From assembly GCA_003344405.1 (NCBI GenBank), contig NOWV01000034.1, positions 434,001-498,000 of the forward strand: a DNA stretch of 64,000 nt, given 5' to 3'. This document shows positions 50,370-63,600 of the stretch, one piece after another. The stretch comes from Trichoplax sp. H2. Taxonomy: Eukaryota > Placozoa > Uniplacotomia > Trichoplacea. The first letter of the stretch is position 1; each line of letters starts with the position of its first letter. The position numbers and the translations under genes were made by a program. The notes beneath the pieces were generated by a model that saw nothing but the letters and a program-made list of their open reading frames with translations, did no database searches and was not told where the DNA came from.

Positions 50370-52059
50370 CTACCAACTTAGACAGTGTAGAATAGATTAG
50401 TTTTAGAAAATTGGCAAAGTCCAAGCCATTAATGTACATCAGGGCTATCGGAAAAATGAGAGCTGCTCGCAGGAATATGACTACATCACAACTCAGTTAG
50501 CTAAGCCAATGATTCGTGATTTCCGTCTGGCCTGAGCGCTTTCGTCTCTATAATATCATAATTTATTTAGCTAATCGATCAATGCAGTTATTTATACGTC
50601 GATTAAAACTAGGAATAGTTCTAGACCGTCAACCTACAATATAAGCGTATTAACTTTTTACATTACCATGACAAAATTGATTAAATCAACGCTTCGTTGT
50701 CAATGATTACCTCTTAGATGGATAATATCAACATACAAAATTTACACTAAGACGCTATATACAGCACTGTCTATTGCTACATGATCAATTGATGATCGTA
50801 TTTCTTGCTTGGATAGGTAAAATATTTCATAATTAATGACTCGTTATAATTAAATTATCTCCGCGATAAACTATAGAACGAATAATTACTTTCCTAACTG
50901 ATCATTCGATAGACCTTATGATATCATCGTTATCATGAACATGAAACGCAACTGCTACTATGGTTTAGGAGTCTTTAACTTGCTCTATCACTTATTTACC
51001 CTCTGAATGGCTCTTTATTATAAAATCCTGGTCAACGTATGTTTTGTCGTTGTTTTTTCATATTGTATATAATTAGAAATCCCCAACCAGATTTGAATGA
51101 ACCCAAAGAACAGCTTTTTATAAGGGATATACTGTAAATGAATAATAGTCAATAACAAATTTTCGCTAGTCGAAATATTGACATTCAAATGAGGTTAAAA
51201 GAAAGAAAGAATTTCTAAAATTAGTTCAATAAAAATCACTTCATCAATGTATAACCTCTGTAAACACACAGAATAGATATCCTGGCATGGGTACATTTTT
51301 GTAAAAATGTATCTATATGTGTATATTATATCTTTCCGATAGACAAGTCTTGAACCATCGTCTTTTTCCTCATATAAAAAATAAATGCTATTTGTTAATG
51401 ACAAAAGATCCGAAAATAAACATCAATTTTTTAAAGAAATTGTAGTAGTATTAGCAGTAGATAATAATATAAAATAGCTCTTGCTAATGTAATGTCAAAG
51501 TAGTACAATTTCAATTATCAACGTATACATTGGCAGCAATTTATTTTGGAAAGGGGAAGGAAGTGAAAAATAATCAGCTGTTCTATCATCTAGTCAATAA
51601 TTTAACAGTTGTCATCGTTATTTATCCTTGCGTAGCTTACAATGGTAATTATTGTTTTATGGAAAAAATAGAAATAGAATATATCGTTGTCCGTATTTGT
51701 TATCGTTGAGTAGGCAATAATTATAATTATACAAGAGATTGCTAAGGGTTTTGCATAGTTTATGATCATATCAGGCTAGAGAAAAAATTGGAATTGTTTT
51801 TCTTTCTGGCTATCCAATACCTATAATAATAAGTAAAATATCCAAATCTTCAATAAGTATTAGCTAATAGGACAGTCAAAATCTAGCTATTAGAGCTAAA
51901 AGGCAATACTATAGCCAATCCATAATTTCATGACTACTGCATACCTGTAAACTCTATCATTCGTAGCTATTCTTCTAATAGTAACCTTGGAACTTTCTAT
52001 TCTTCTACTAATATTGCATCGTATTATATTCTCTTGGCTAGCTAAATATCTTGTCAGCA

Positions 52060-53824
52060 ATGGCACTACGATCGATTGCTTTTTGTGGCCCTTCTGGAAG
52101 CGGAAAAAGTACCTTAATTAAGATGCTACTCAAAGACTATCCTTATTATTTCGGCTTAAGCATATCACGTAAGTTAAATCGTAAACGATATGTAAATGGA
52201 TAATATCAAATAGATCAATACATTGTTGCTGTTAAATTTATAATATACATGCCATAATTAAATAAGTTAATATTATTAATATACTTGCAACACTAAAACT
52301 AATCTAACGCTAACTAATCTAATTCTACATTACACAATACAAAATTTAAATACTATTCGACATAATCATAATATGGAAATGGTGTTGTAGCATGTCGATA
52401 ATTAATAGTACTTGATAGCAATTAATGATCGCAACAACCTTACGGAGTCATACTGAAGATAAAAATATATGCTTGTATATACACACCAGTATAACTAAAA
52501 CATGGATGACTATATGAATATAACTACAGTCTCAAGCAGACACCCATTAAAATATTCTTACCTTATTTATGGAATATAGATACTACGCGTAAACCTCGAC
52601 AAGGCGAGCAAAACGGCAGGGGTAAATAGTCATACAATATAATGGAATATTATCTTAATTGATGATTGTATTGATATTTGAATAAAGGTTTAAATGTCAA
52701 CTTTGCATATCGTCATGGTAGAATATTATTTTACCCAACGTGATGAAATGACTAGACGTATTAAAAATGGAGAATTTATTGAGAGTGCAGAATATTCGGG
52801 CAATCTGTATGGTACAAGGTAATCAATAAATTTCGGTAATAAACTCTATAAAATATCTTCTAATAATATCTCCAGTCGCTAACAAACCAAATAATTTTCC
52901 TAATTCCATCATTACAATCACATCTGCTACAGCAAAAAAGCTGTCCAAGATGTAACCAATAGTGGAAAAGTGTGTCTATTGGATATCGATGTCCAGGTAT
53001 TAAATTAAATCTATCATCACTGTTATAAAGTTTACAATTTTATGCATCTACCAATTAGACAATAGAAGCTGTACATAGTACTACCATATCCAAGTATCAT
53101 AACAGGCGCTATCAACGGATTGCCATTCTTATCATGGATCTGCTCTTAATTTTAATAGGGAATAAAAATACTTAAAAAAACCGATCTACCAGTAACTTAT
53201 ATATTCATTAAGTCACCAAATCAGGCAGAATTGGTAATCATTCATAATTAGTTTCAGTTTTTATCTTATATTAATTATAAAATAGACAACTTAAGCTCTT
53301 TTACAGGTTTGATTTTTGGGGATTACGTAGGATATTGTAATTTTTAATCACTATAAAAATTGAATCATATAATAGGAGAAACGACTTAGAAATCGTGCGA
53401 CAGAAACTGAGGAAAGTCTACAGAAGCGATTAAAAACTGCAATTATTGAAATGGAATTTGGTATGTTCCATATAATCCTTTACTTTCAGTTTTGGCTTTT
53501 GCTGTTAATTAACATTTCCAACCCATTATTACTTATTTTTATAAAGGAGAATCACCAGGAGTCTTTGATCATATTATCATTAATGATCACTTGCCAGATG
53601 CTTATAGTAACCTTAAAGCAGCAATTACGACGGTACTATAGCGCTTTTAAGTTCTAATGACTATTGCCACTGAATGTAGCTATCAACATTTCCTTCACTA
53701 TAATTATGTCGATTTCAGTAGTACCCGATATTTACTTTGCGTTTGGCAAATTTTCTATCTTATATAGGAAATAGAAGCAGCTAAGAGGTTTCACGAAGAA
53801 AATGGAAATTCAACGAAATTTTAA
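52060..53824 (+). CDS. GUK1: Guanylate kinase (8 exons)
   Basis: Guanylate kinase phosphorylates GMP to GDP with ATP in the cytosol. Exons 52060-52168, 52580-52621, 52722-52818, 52933-52996, 53159-53233, 53376-53460, 53547-53632 and 53768-53824 sum to 615 nt, 204 residues, very near the usual 198. The P-loop GPSGSGKST is at about residues 10-18. The GMP-binding segment follows as [14 protein letters not shown], then [35 protein letters not shown], the ATP-lid region [15 protein letters not shown] and the [10 protein letters not shown] block near the end. All catalytic-core blocks are intact and in order. The short second exon (42 nt) is fixed by the conserved SHTTR motif across the junction. 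The gene ends tail to tail with the NME8-like gene. Confidence 0.96.
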
Positions 53825-55313
53825 ACAAGTGTGATCAAAAATTCGTATCTAGAGTTATATTCCTTAGCGATGATCATCAGAGTACCCATATTTCATCCGT
53901 AGCTCATAACTACTCAGAACTGGTGTTTGAAACTTTTTTGCGCATTTATTTTTATTATTTTAAGTAGATAATTATCCATTAGATGCTACTCAAATTCGAT
54001 AAATATTACTATTATCATGGAAGTTTGTCTTTACATGCATATCTTTGATACTTCACATAAACCAACTCTGTAGCGTATTTCATTTTCTGCGTTCCGATAA
54101 ATATAATCAAGTACGGGTATATTTAAACCATTTCTGTAAATTTACTTGCGAAACCTCATGTTGAAAACGATAAACCGATGAATAAATAGCACTGTTTGAA
54201 AATTATCTATTAACATAGTGGATAGTTGCAAACTTATCACTACTGTTTTATTGAACAGATGATAACGGTAGTGTACTGGAAATGAATTTTTGCCCGGTAC
54301 GTAGGCTTGATGACTGGATATAAATGTATTTAATTAAGTTAATTAATATCTATCTACAATAAGGTCATTATTATTCATAAACTTTACACTTTCTACTAAT
54401 ATTATCCCGAAAATTAGTATTCTTCGGAATGAAACTATCTCGTTATATTAGACAGTTACTGCGATTAGCAATTCAGAAGGCAAATGTTCCTAATTAGTTA
54501 AGCATAGCAAATTAACGATGTATACCGATTTGGTGTCCTACATAACAATGATCTAGCTATAAACTGCAATAAATTGTAACCTCTTTACGAAAATTATGGA
54601 AGGTCTATCTTTAAGAAACGTTTATTTCATACCGTATATCACCGATAGCTTCATAGCTTCGGATTGTACGGATATACAAGTAATTCTATTATACTAATTG
54701 GTTCGTAAATAATAAAAATAATTAATTACCTAAGTTGGACATGATGATACTAACAGTAAAATAAAAAAAGCTAGAAATTGCCTCCAATGTACTTATTAGT
54801 TTTTGGTTTTGCTTCATAAGAATATTCATTAACAGAAATGCAATTCGTATCACAAGATCGTTCAAATGACTTCAGTAGGAAGTAGTAAAAATTATAGGTT
54901 CGCTTATAGACTTATTATTTACACCTCAAATGAGCCACAATCAAGTAGTTATCAGTTACATAATTATATGACAGTATAATGGCATACAGTATTATACAAT
55001 TGGCTATCAATACTTATTAATTAATATGTATGCTATTAACACTGTGGAAATAGCAAAAATTTCTGGTAAGAATGAATCTGAAATTTATATTCAATCCAAC
55101 ATTTAACTTGAAAAACTTACTACAAGTTATACCTACCAATAGTTGATGCAATACTATAATCTTGCTATCATATTGCGCAATTATCCAATGTAGCTATTAT
55201 TATATAATTATCGATAAATTCTTGCAAGGAATAACCATCAGTCTAAATTTATAAACCATCGATGATTATTACCAATTTAATTTGCTGAAAAAAGTGAAAG
55301 AACCATAACTTTA
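53825..55313. other. convergent spacer GUK1 / NME8-like gene
   Basis: AT-rich, about 1.5 kb, probably both 3' UTRs. AATAAA at 54181-54186 is a possible GUK1 poly(A) signal. Nothing else was recognised. Confidence 0.5.
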
Positions 55314-58300
55314 CTATTCTGTGAACTTTTCTTCTGGAATATCATCTCCTGCAGTATCTTCAATTTTATCATCATCTGTTTTATCTGCCTGCGGGGGCTC
55401 AGCAGAAGCATCTTCTGCTGCATTTTGATCACCATCCTGCTGGGAGTTTTCCACTGGCTGTTCTTCATCAGGAGGTGAATTTTCCGCTTCCGCTGTTCTA
55501 TCGTCGTCACCAGTAACTGAAGCTACTAGTTCAGTATCTGCTTCTGCCCCTTTCTCTTCAGCATTTACAGAGATGTTATCTTGTTTTTGACTTGCAGCTT
55601 CCGAAGCTTCATCTTGTTGTTCATCTCTAACTGATTTATTATCTTCAGTATTATCAACTTCTTCTTGCTCCTCATTATTAACTGCATCTGCATCTACAAT
55701 AATAATAGTGCTAATTAAATTAGTAATAGCTTCAAATAACTTACAATTTTGAAAGAACCAACACAATATAATCATATATATATTTTAAGTCTATCAGCTT
55801 TACCACTTGTCTGAGCCTCTTCTGAATTTTGTTCACTATCTTGATCATTTGTACTCTTATTATCGTCTATTTCAGGATGTGCACTCTCTGAACGATCACT
55901 CTGATGCAAACTAGTGGTATCGCCATCTTCTTTAGTGCTCGCATTTTCAGCTTGATTACCCTCCTGATATATTATAATAAGCATTTCATGATCAAACTTA
56001 AAAAGAAGTAAAGCATTTTACTTATAAACAAAAGTATTGGTAAAATATCTGTTCCGCGCTCTTGACTCAGAATTTCTTTTAAATTTCTAACGGTAATTTT
56101 CATCATGTGCATATTTCGTCAATATTAAACTTAGACTCACGTCTTCAACCGGTACTTCATCATGTTGCTCTTCTTCAACAAAATCAGCATCTTTCCCAGC
56201 TTCATCTTCCAGTTCACCATCTTCAGGTACATTTTCTTCATTTGTTGTATCTCCATTAATCGGCTTACCATCATCCGTTTGATCTACTGCTTGTTCCTCA
56301 AAGTCATCACCGTAAGCTTCTTCTTCATTCCCCTCATCACCAACTAAATCACAGATAAATTACAAGAAAACGATATAGATTATCAGTAGATGTTTAAAAC
56401 TCTTCAAAAATCGATATTGAAGGCGATAGCAATAAACCTATTATCCTTTATAACAACTAAACATTTACCTTTCAAAGCCTTTGTGGCTGAACTTCCGAAG
56501 ACGACACCAAGTTTATCTACTGCTTCTTCATAACTCGTACTTCCATGCAATGCATTAGATACAATATTGGATCCAAACATAGCTCGAAGTCTAAGATGAT
56601 TAACGAAATGAATCATTTAGTAAACGAAATTATAAAGATATTTGTAAAATAAAATGATTATAGTTTTTTAAGATATAATTTATCAACGTATGAACGTACG
56701 AGGTGGGATCCTTTTGCTTAGCAACATCAGGATCATTACAGCCGATCATCTTTCTAAAACCTGAAACGGCTTCTTCTTTCTCCAAAATCATAAATAGGGA
56801 TGGTCCACTAATATAATAAATATACAAGTAAAGCAATATTTAATAAAACAGAATAAAATAAAGTAAGCTGGCTAATATACCTAATCAATTTCATGTTAAA
56901 TAACGCATTATTGTGATACTGTAATTAATTAAATAAAAATTAGACTAATAATTCAATTATAGCTGCAATTTGGTTTACCTGCTCAAAAGGGAAGTCAAGC
57001 TGTCAAAGAAATCCTTTCCTTCATGTTCTTTATAAAACTTAGAAGCTAGTTCCTTGGTTAATACAGTTTCCTCTTGCATTGCAATATTAAATCCAGCATT
57101 TTCAATTTCTTGGATAATTTTTTCTATGTACGTGAAATTAAGGAAAAATATTAAGATGAGATGAATTCAGCTATAGCTCTAGTTAATTCCAATAAGAAAT
57201 CTACATTTCGAGTAGTGATACTTGGGTAAATTTACCTTTATTCTCCATTCCATCAGGCTTAATCACAGCTAAAGTTTTCTCAAGAGTCTTCTTCCGCTCT
57301 GGGAAAAAGAATTCCAATTCTTTTTCCGCGGATTCATGATTTTCACTACCATGAACTACATTAACATCATCCGAGCTATAACGAGCTCGCAAACTAAAAA
57401 ATTCAACACAGAACTAACATCAGCTCTCTTATATCGCGAAAGGTATTATAGTGAAGGTTTGTGTTTGTAAACATATCATACCTCGATGGTGCTAGCTCTT
57501 TGGCAAGGTTAACATCGGGTGGTCCAATCATATCTCTCCAAGCATCAACACTATCTTGTTTTGCTAATGCCAAGGCAACTAATGGACCACTAATATCGAG
57601 TAAAAAGTTAGCATTAACTATAATATCAAAATATATAGTACATCTAGAATGTTGCTTTAAACACATTGATCGCTTAATTCTGTTACACTGAGACCACAGA
57701 TCAAAATTAGCGTGATAAATGTATAAGTACGTACGGTACATTAGGATGAAAATGATAGTCAATGTTACTATCGAGAATTCCAATTCATAAATTGCTTTAA
57801 CTAACCTAGTCATTCGTGTAATTAATTTCTCAAAGTAATCCTTCGATTTATGCTCTCTATAAAACTCCTCAGCTTCTTCTCTCGTTAACTGTATTTCTTT
57901 TTGAATAGCAATAGTAAATCCAGCATCTTCAATCGCTCCTATAATTCTCTCTGAAAGATATTTCAAAAATTTTGGTACACGATGTAAAAATTGCATTTAT
58001 TATACGCATTACAGATTGTAATTAAGAATAAATCCATGAATTTATTATAAATAATGGAGTGTAATGAAATACATACGTTTGCTTTCGGAGTCAGTTTCGG
58101 GTCTAATTAGAGCAAGAGTTCTTTGCAGCCTCGATGGAGGCCTTTCCTCAGTTTGAGGACGAGAACGAATGACTTTAGGTACAGAAAAGTCTGGGAAGAA
58201 AAAGGCTAGTTCCCTATTATATTAAAAAATTTAGGAGAAATTGCTTACAACTTCTGGTAGGATGTTGTCATGTATATATCAAAGTAGCTAATTTACCTAG

Positions 58301-60698
58301 CAGCATTATCTAGTGAATCACTGCCATGGAGACCATTCAACTTTGCATCCGTACCATATAAAGATCGCCAAGCCTCTGGATATTGCTCCTTTTCTTCAGC
58401 TGCTTCTGGAGGCCCAATAATTTCTTTCCACTCATTAATAATACCATCACCAACTCCGTCCTTGCTTAATATTAATACACAACATGGGCCGCTGCAATAG
58501 AAATTTTGATGAGTTCAGGCAAAGTTAATAGGTAACTGTTGATACATTTTACTTATCCATTAACTGAATAACTAGCCTAGGTAGTTTTAAAACTATTATA
58601 ATATAAGTATGATTAAAATATATATAATACCTAGTCATATAATCGATTAGCTGCTCATAATAGTCCTGTAGATATTAAGAAAGGACATTTTTATTTTTAG
58701 TCTTACTTAATTATCATACTAGTATAGAAAGGACTTATGCATGATTTCGTTTATTTAACTTAGCAATGATATCTTACAGTGTCTTGGTGTTCCTTGTAAA
58801 GTTCAGTAGCTTCATCCGTAGTTAATATTCTTATTTCTTGTTTCAAGATCATGATTCCAGCTTCTGTTAACTAAATGGATTACCGTAATGTAAGATTTTC
58901 CTTCCGAAAAGACAAAGGGAGCTAAAAAACTATTTCTATAATAATCGTACGTTATCTATTATTTCTTCCATTTTTCCTTCCTGTACGGCATCTGGTTTTA
59001 TAATAGCGATGGTAACCTCCTTCGGTACCTCTATAATAGTTTAAAATTAGCAATATCAAATTAATACCCTCAAAATTTTAGTACTCGTACATTGCCAGTA
59101 GTTTATAACTGCTAAAGCCCAAACGTTGATAGTTTAAAACTAAGAAATTTAGCTTACTTCGTTTTTCTAGTTCTATCTCATATTGTTTACGTTCTTCTTC
59201 TGCAAGTCTTTCTTCTTCAACTCGTTGTATTTCCAAGTCAATAACCTGATTAAGTCATAAAAAAAAGTAGCACACGTTAAGGTAAAGATGATAAAATTTC
59301 TTAAATTGAAAATAGGGGATCTTTACAAAACATTTAGTGTTGCTTCTCACCTCAATTCTATGTATGCCATAACGATGAACTTGATGTTCTTTATCTAGCT
59401 GCTCATGAATTTGTCGAACAAGCAATGGTACATTAGCTCCTCTTACTATACTAACGAGAGTTTCACCCTGGAGGGAATATTAAGATTGAATATTTTCGTT
59501 AATAAGAATAATGCTAGTGCTAACAAACTCAAATTATGAAATTATTGACAATTTTAATAACGATACCCCATAAAAGAGGAAGGTTGGCTGAGATTTATTT
59601 CTATAAGCTGATAACTGATCAATGTTGTCAGATTCGGCCTATGAATAATACCATTAATAATATTATTAATACCCCATTTAAAAACTGAAGATATAAAGTA
59701 TTAGCATTAATGCTATAATTGGTTTAACATTTTTACTTAGCAATACTTACCACAGCAAATTGTAAAAAATCATCGCCAATTTCATTACGTACTTTTCTCA
59801 GAGTAGATGCTATGCTTTTACATGGTCCACACCAAGCAGAATAAACATCTACAACTGTAGTAGATTAAAAGGATAAACTATGATATGAAGCCGTGCTATC
59901 CTACGCCTTACAGTATATAGTTTATGCATGAAACATCGTTTGTCCAGATAATTTTACGGAATAAAACATGTACTCCTATACAAATAACAAATCACTAACC
60001 TTTCAATCCTTCAGTAGAAAGTAATTCTTCCCACTGCGCGTTTGTTTGAACAACCGTCTACAAAATTAAATGGTCAAGTTTGGATGAGCGGGTGATACAA
60101 GGCATAAGTTAAATAAAAGTAAACAGTTATATGTGGAACAAGCCCCAAAAACAGGTAATCAAGTAAAACCAATATATTAGGTGAAGCTTTATCGCTAAAC
60201 TAATTAGGAAACAGCAGACAGTTTGCGTTTTATTAGGAATGGCAAGAGTGATATAATATCAATATTCGTATGGTAGTGAAGGCGTGTGATAGTGTTAACT
60301 AACAGTAGATACCATATGACTCATTTTAGGAGTACTGCATAACACATCCCATTTTCTTAATAATACTATCTGGTATATCAATACTTAAGTCACAATTAAT
60401 GCCAGTTACTGGCATAAACTCATTCGATCCTATTTATACAATAATGGCATCATTTAATTATCAACTTTCGAAGGAAAGAATAGCATCCTACTGGACGATG
60501 TATTTGAGCCCGTTACAACCCTCTTCTTCGATGAAATTATCCTCCGTTTATAACAGGCATACTTATAAGTACGGTATATGAGGAAAAGATGATGAAATAT
60601 ACAATTTTTTATCATTATCAACGTGTTGGTAGCCTGTCTATGAAGGTAATAATTGAAAATTGTACCTGAAATTGGATATCGACTTTCTTCCTAGCCAT
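55314..60698 (-). CDS. NME8: Thioredoxin-NDK axonemal dynein intermediate chain (NME8/TXNDC3 type), 20 exons
   Basis: The family (TXNDC3 in vertebrates, IC1/IC3 in sea urchin and ascidian sperm) belongs to the outer dynein arm of motile cilia. Exons 5' to 3': 60666-60698, 60000-60057, 59751-59854, 59567-59638, 59351-59467, 59158-59245, 58951-59030, 58778-58870, 58631-58665, 58297-58491, 58077-58204, 57806-57950, 57482-57589, 57236-57393, 56979-57123, 56700-56807, 56469-56590, 56141-56343, 55804-55963, 55314-55693: 2,532 nt, 843 residues. The thioredoxin domain (about 10-105) has WCGPC at 38-42. A Glu/Arg helix follows, then three NDK domains, each with its catalytic-histidine motif: LHGSDS (His282), VVHGSE (His433), ALHGST (His571). 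NDK2 has RPET in place of KPDG/A. Residues about 597-843 are an extremely acidic tail (E, D, Q, N). Start MARKKVDIQFQ matches the family opening. Confidence 0.94.
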
Positions 60699-63600
60699 TT
60701 TGTGGATAGTTAGCTTCGTTTGTTGCCGATAGCAACGGTGATGATGTTATAACGCATGGGCAATCGGTCAAAGCAACGTCTGAAAGACAGACGGACGTCA
60801 ATTGACCGTTCACGTCCATTGCGTCTTCTAGTCATTTTACTTACACCTGTCGAAGGTTATAATCATATACTGTACTTTGAATTTAACTTTTTTTCATCTC
60901 TATGGCAAGAGATTCCTTATGTTTTCCCTTTCTTTTACCTCAATGGTACTACTAGGAACTACTAAAAGTATGCAACATGTATCCTTCCTTTTGTAAACTA
61001 TACGAAGTTGAATGAAGTATTAAACGTTGCTGTAGCAGGACTATTCAAAAAGAGTACTGTAATGATTACAGATAATAATAGTGGGGATTGGGGGCCATTT
61101 GTTGTTGTTTTTTAAATCGGTATCCTAACTTCATGGCTCTTGGAAGAGTTTTTAAGCCATAAATATAAACAGTATAACTAGGAATGTTCTGTGCTCGCCG
61201 TTGACTGTTGGCTTTTTACAGAAGAAGAACCAAAGTGCACCGAAACAAGTCAGACCACAGACCACTAGATGCCGCATAAAGTATCCAGTGGTCCATGGTC
61301 AGGCTCGCTGGTAATCAATATAAAAATAGAAGCATTATATTGTATGATCATTCCATTCCGCACTCAGAGTCTCTACTCCACTCGAGTACTACATTGGATA
61401 GCATTTGGAAGAGTTCCCTAGGCACAGACTGTAAGGATGCCAACATCTCGTGTTGGCCAACATTGGCTTTTTGCATCAACAATAATAAGAAAACCGAAGC
61501 ACATTTAAACAGTAACAGATTCAAGTCAGGCCCACTGGTAACCGAAAGACTTATTCCATCCTACAGTCTACACGAGTTACGAGAACTTGCGATTAGGGCA
61601 GCGAAACTGTTGGAAGAACGAATAGTTGAGGAGTCTCTGGAGTGGTTATTCCATCGGAGACTCGAAGCTGTAGCTACACTACTGTACCTGTATAGTTAAT
61701 ACAGTATCTGCAGTTACGGCTATTATTGTAGTCACTGTAAACTATTTTTCTCTCGATAGCCTATTTATATTGACTTTCGGACGAGTTGAGGAAGGATTCT
61801 ACAAATCTACAACATACCAATACTATTAAAGTATCAATCCAGTCACTAAAAATTATCTTGCTTTCAGGTTATCAAGTAGGATATACATAGACGTACTTTG
61901 AAGATTTTTTAGTAACTCCGATGGAGGGATCTATTGGGATCTGTTGATCGACTTGTATTCATCAAATAACATAAGAAATGGACGTTAAAATGCTCTCCCA
62001 TTGGGTTATTATAATTCATCTTGAAACAACGTTGTTCAAGCTTGATGGAAAGACTCCAAATTGCAACGCAGTGATGTTAGCGAAGAGTAACACTGAGGAT
62101 ACGTTAGTCCATGGATGTCAATCAGTACTTTGCATAATAATATTGCTCATGACCATTATGATTATGGACTGTTTGGAAATGATGTGCAACATCTCTGTTT
62201 ACTCCTTGTATAATATAAATATAATTATCATGATTGAAAAGAGCATTCCATAGCTCCCATGATATAATAGTCGAGGAAGTAGGCAATAAGAATAAAAAGT
62301 AATATCTTCGTTTAATGAGAAAGCTTATCCCATATAGAAAAAGTGATCCAGATTATTGAAGAATTCTTCCTCTATTCTAAAGTCTTGACATCATTATGCG
62401 AATACCTACTATAGAACAACTACGCAAATCGAGGCACTGCCTTCTGAACAGTGCATTCCTTTATATCACTATGACCTCATCAATACAGGACCACAATAAT
62501 TAGTGAAGTACTGTTATGGATATTTCTTCAAATTAAAGTCTGTTCTCGACTTAGTATATTTTCACGTTGTAAATAACATCTTTATTTACTGCAACGATGC
62601 AAATCAAGACACAACTCTTAGATAAAAGGTAATCTTTTCTACAACTACAGATCTACCAATACAGGACCACACTAATCCGTAAATATTAAGTATTGCTTCA
62701 AAATGAATTCTACTCTCGACTTAAAAATCTTCCTAGTGACAAGTGACATCTTGATCACTTTATTCTTCACCAATACTATTTCTATTGAACAGACAGATTC
62801 ACATATCAAGCCTTTAGGGCTGATGACGGGAAATATTGCGCTACTAGTTAACCAATCATTTCATGCAGAATGATTAAATGCAGTCGATGGTACTTTGTTA
62901 ACTAACAGTTTGTATTCTAATAATTTAATCAACGGAAATGACAATATATATAATTTAATCACCCTGAATACAATGTACAGCGATTGGCCAAAGCCGTGAA
63001 GACAAGATTTTAATATTATTTCATAACTCTATTTTAAGTTCCTTCATCAACATGTCATGTTGCATAATGGAAGATGGTCTCTTGCCTTCTTTATTCGTTG
63101 TTATTTTGTGCATACGAGAACATACAGTAGAATAAAGCGGCGTTAATATTATTCTATCCAATAATTTAAAACAATTCCGGTATGGTAAACAATGAACAAA
63201 TGCCTAGGATCGAGTTTATAAGTCACACAACATAACTACAGATAGATAGCCGCCAAGCTAGAAATAGTTACTACGAAATGATCAAAATATGCAATCATAA
63301 TCATCGTTCTAGGACAAATATGCATCTATTAGCAAGACATACTACAAAGTCGCTAATGTCGTGAAAAATAGATTACATGTGCAACCTAGTTCACATCGAT
63401 TTTATCATAATGTAAAATACGATGACAAGCGTAAGACATAGTGAATTCATAAAATAAACATTCTGTTAAAACCTGCCAGCGTCAAGTTAACAGTATGCCA
63501 TGGAGATCGATTCATAAAGTCAAATACGTGAATATTTTAAATGTGGCAAATATTTACCGACTGTTGTCTTACTGGAATTTTTATCACACCATCCATCGAT

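Larger units (their letters stand above)
46426..52059. other. 5.6-kb spacer with no convincing gene
   Basis: This AT-rich region separates the repeat arrays from guanylate kinase. It contains a weak 43-codon minus-strand frame (47116-47247), a 76-codon plus-strand frame (48067-48297), a short diverged duplication at 47895-48020 (ATCAACA, CGGCACTA and GCAAAGC/GCGAAGC repeated), a (TA)n run at 49455-49472 and a (CT)n run at 50354-50369. None gives a supportable gene, although isolated small exons or a non-coding RNA cannot be excluded. Confidence 0.5.

Noticed and set aside
61978-62253. 91-codon plus-strand ORF
   Set aside because: The second half is a run of Ile/Met/Leu/Asn typical of AT-rich non-coding DNA, and no splice or homology support was found.
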